From: Firmicutes bacterium UBA6226
GTDB taxonomy: Bacteria; Bacillota_A; Clostridia; Peptostreptococcales; Acidaminobacteraceae
DNA: 15,626 nucleotides
Assembly: GCA_002441045.1 (NCBI GenBank)
Contig: DJWQ01000054.1
Location: forward strand, 250 to 15,875
Direction: 5' to 3'
Positions within the stretch are counted from its first letter, which is position 1; the number at the start of each line of letters is the position of its first letter. This document shows positions 15,602-15,626 of the stretch, piece after piece. The position numbers and the translations under genes were made by a program. The notes under the pieces are model-generated. The model saw only the letters and a program-made list of their open reading frames with translations, had not been told where the DNA came from and did no database searches.

Positions 15602-15626
15602 AATACATCTGTAGGGGTATATTATA

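Noticed and set aside
15602..15626. Start of a T-box or other leader for the next gene
   Set aside because: Only about 20 bases of possible leader lie in the window. No T-box or riboswitch feature can be supported from so little sequence.

Overview
This is a low-G+C chromosomal window from what looks like a Bacillota (Firmicutes) genome. The basis is the gene order, the strong AAGGAGG-type ribosome binding sites, and the Bacillus-like families PgpH, MtaB and tetrameric cytidine deaminase. TGA is used as a stop (end of ybeY), so the code is the standard bacterial one. All genes lie on the + strand, are tightly packed, and are ordinary housekeeping genes. I see no mobile element, CRISPR array, phage gene, tRNA or rRNA. 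I cannot place the organism below phylum; the missing yqfC/yqfD pair hints at a lineage that does not form spores.

Layout. (1) Positions 1-2774: the end of the heat-shock operon, with dnaK (5' end outside the window), an intercistronic hairpin, dnaJ and a strong terminator. (2) 2780-5862: three overlapping or closely spaced translation-modification genes, prmA (ribosomal protein L11 methylation), rsmE (16S rRNA m3U methylation) and mtaB (tRNA ms2t6A37 methylthiolation). (3) 5905-7123: hinT, then rpsU (ribosomal protein S21) and yqeY. Promoters precede hinT and rpsU, the rpsU leader is rich in inverted repeats, and a terminator follows yqeY. (4) 7167-13287: phoH, pgpH (c-di-AMP phosphodiesterase), ybeY (rRNA endonuclease), a DUF3048 membrane-anchored protein, cdd and era, ending at a strong terminator. 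(5) 13313-15580: mgtE (Mg2+ channel) and recO (recombination mediator), then a terminator. A promoter for the next gene lies at the right edge.

How the genes fit together: most products act on translation. They fold new proteins (DnaK/DnaJ), modify L11, 16S rRNA and tRNA (PrmA, RsmE, MtaB), form the small subunit (S21), and mature 16S rRNA and the 30S particle (YbeY, Era). PgpH adds second-messenger turnover, Cdd pyrimidine salvage, MgtE Mg2+ supply and RecO DNA repair.

The order follows the Bacillus dnaK-dnaJ-yqeT-yqeU-yqeV-...-rpsU-yqeY-...-phoH-yqfF-yqfG-dgkA-cdd-era-recO region, with informative differences. yqfC and yqfD are absent, dgkA is replaced by a DUF3048 gene, and mgtE sits between era and recO. 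I found no convincing undescribed biological system. The points most worth checking are the rpsU leader (mutually exclusive hairpins and a possible loop-to-Shine-Dalgarno pairing), a possible short leader ORF that runs through the terminator before mgtE, and the DUF3048 gene in the dgkA position.
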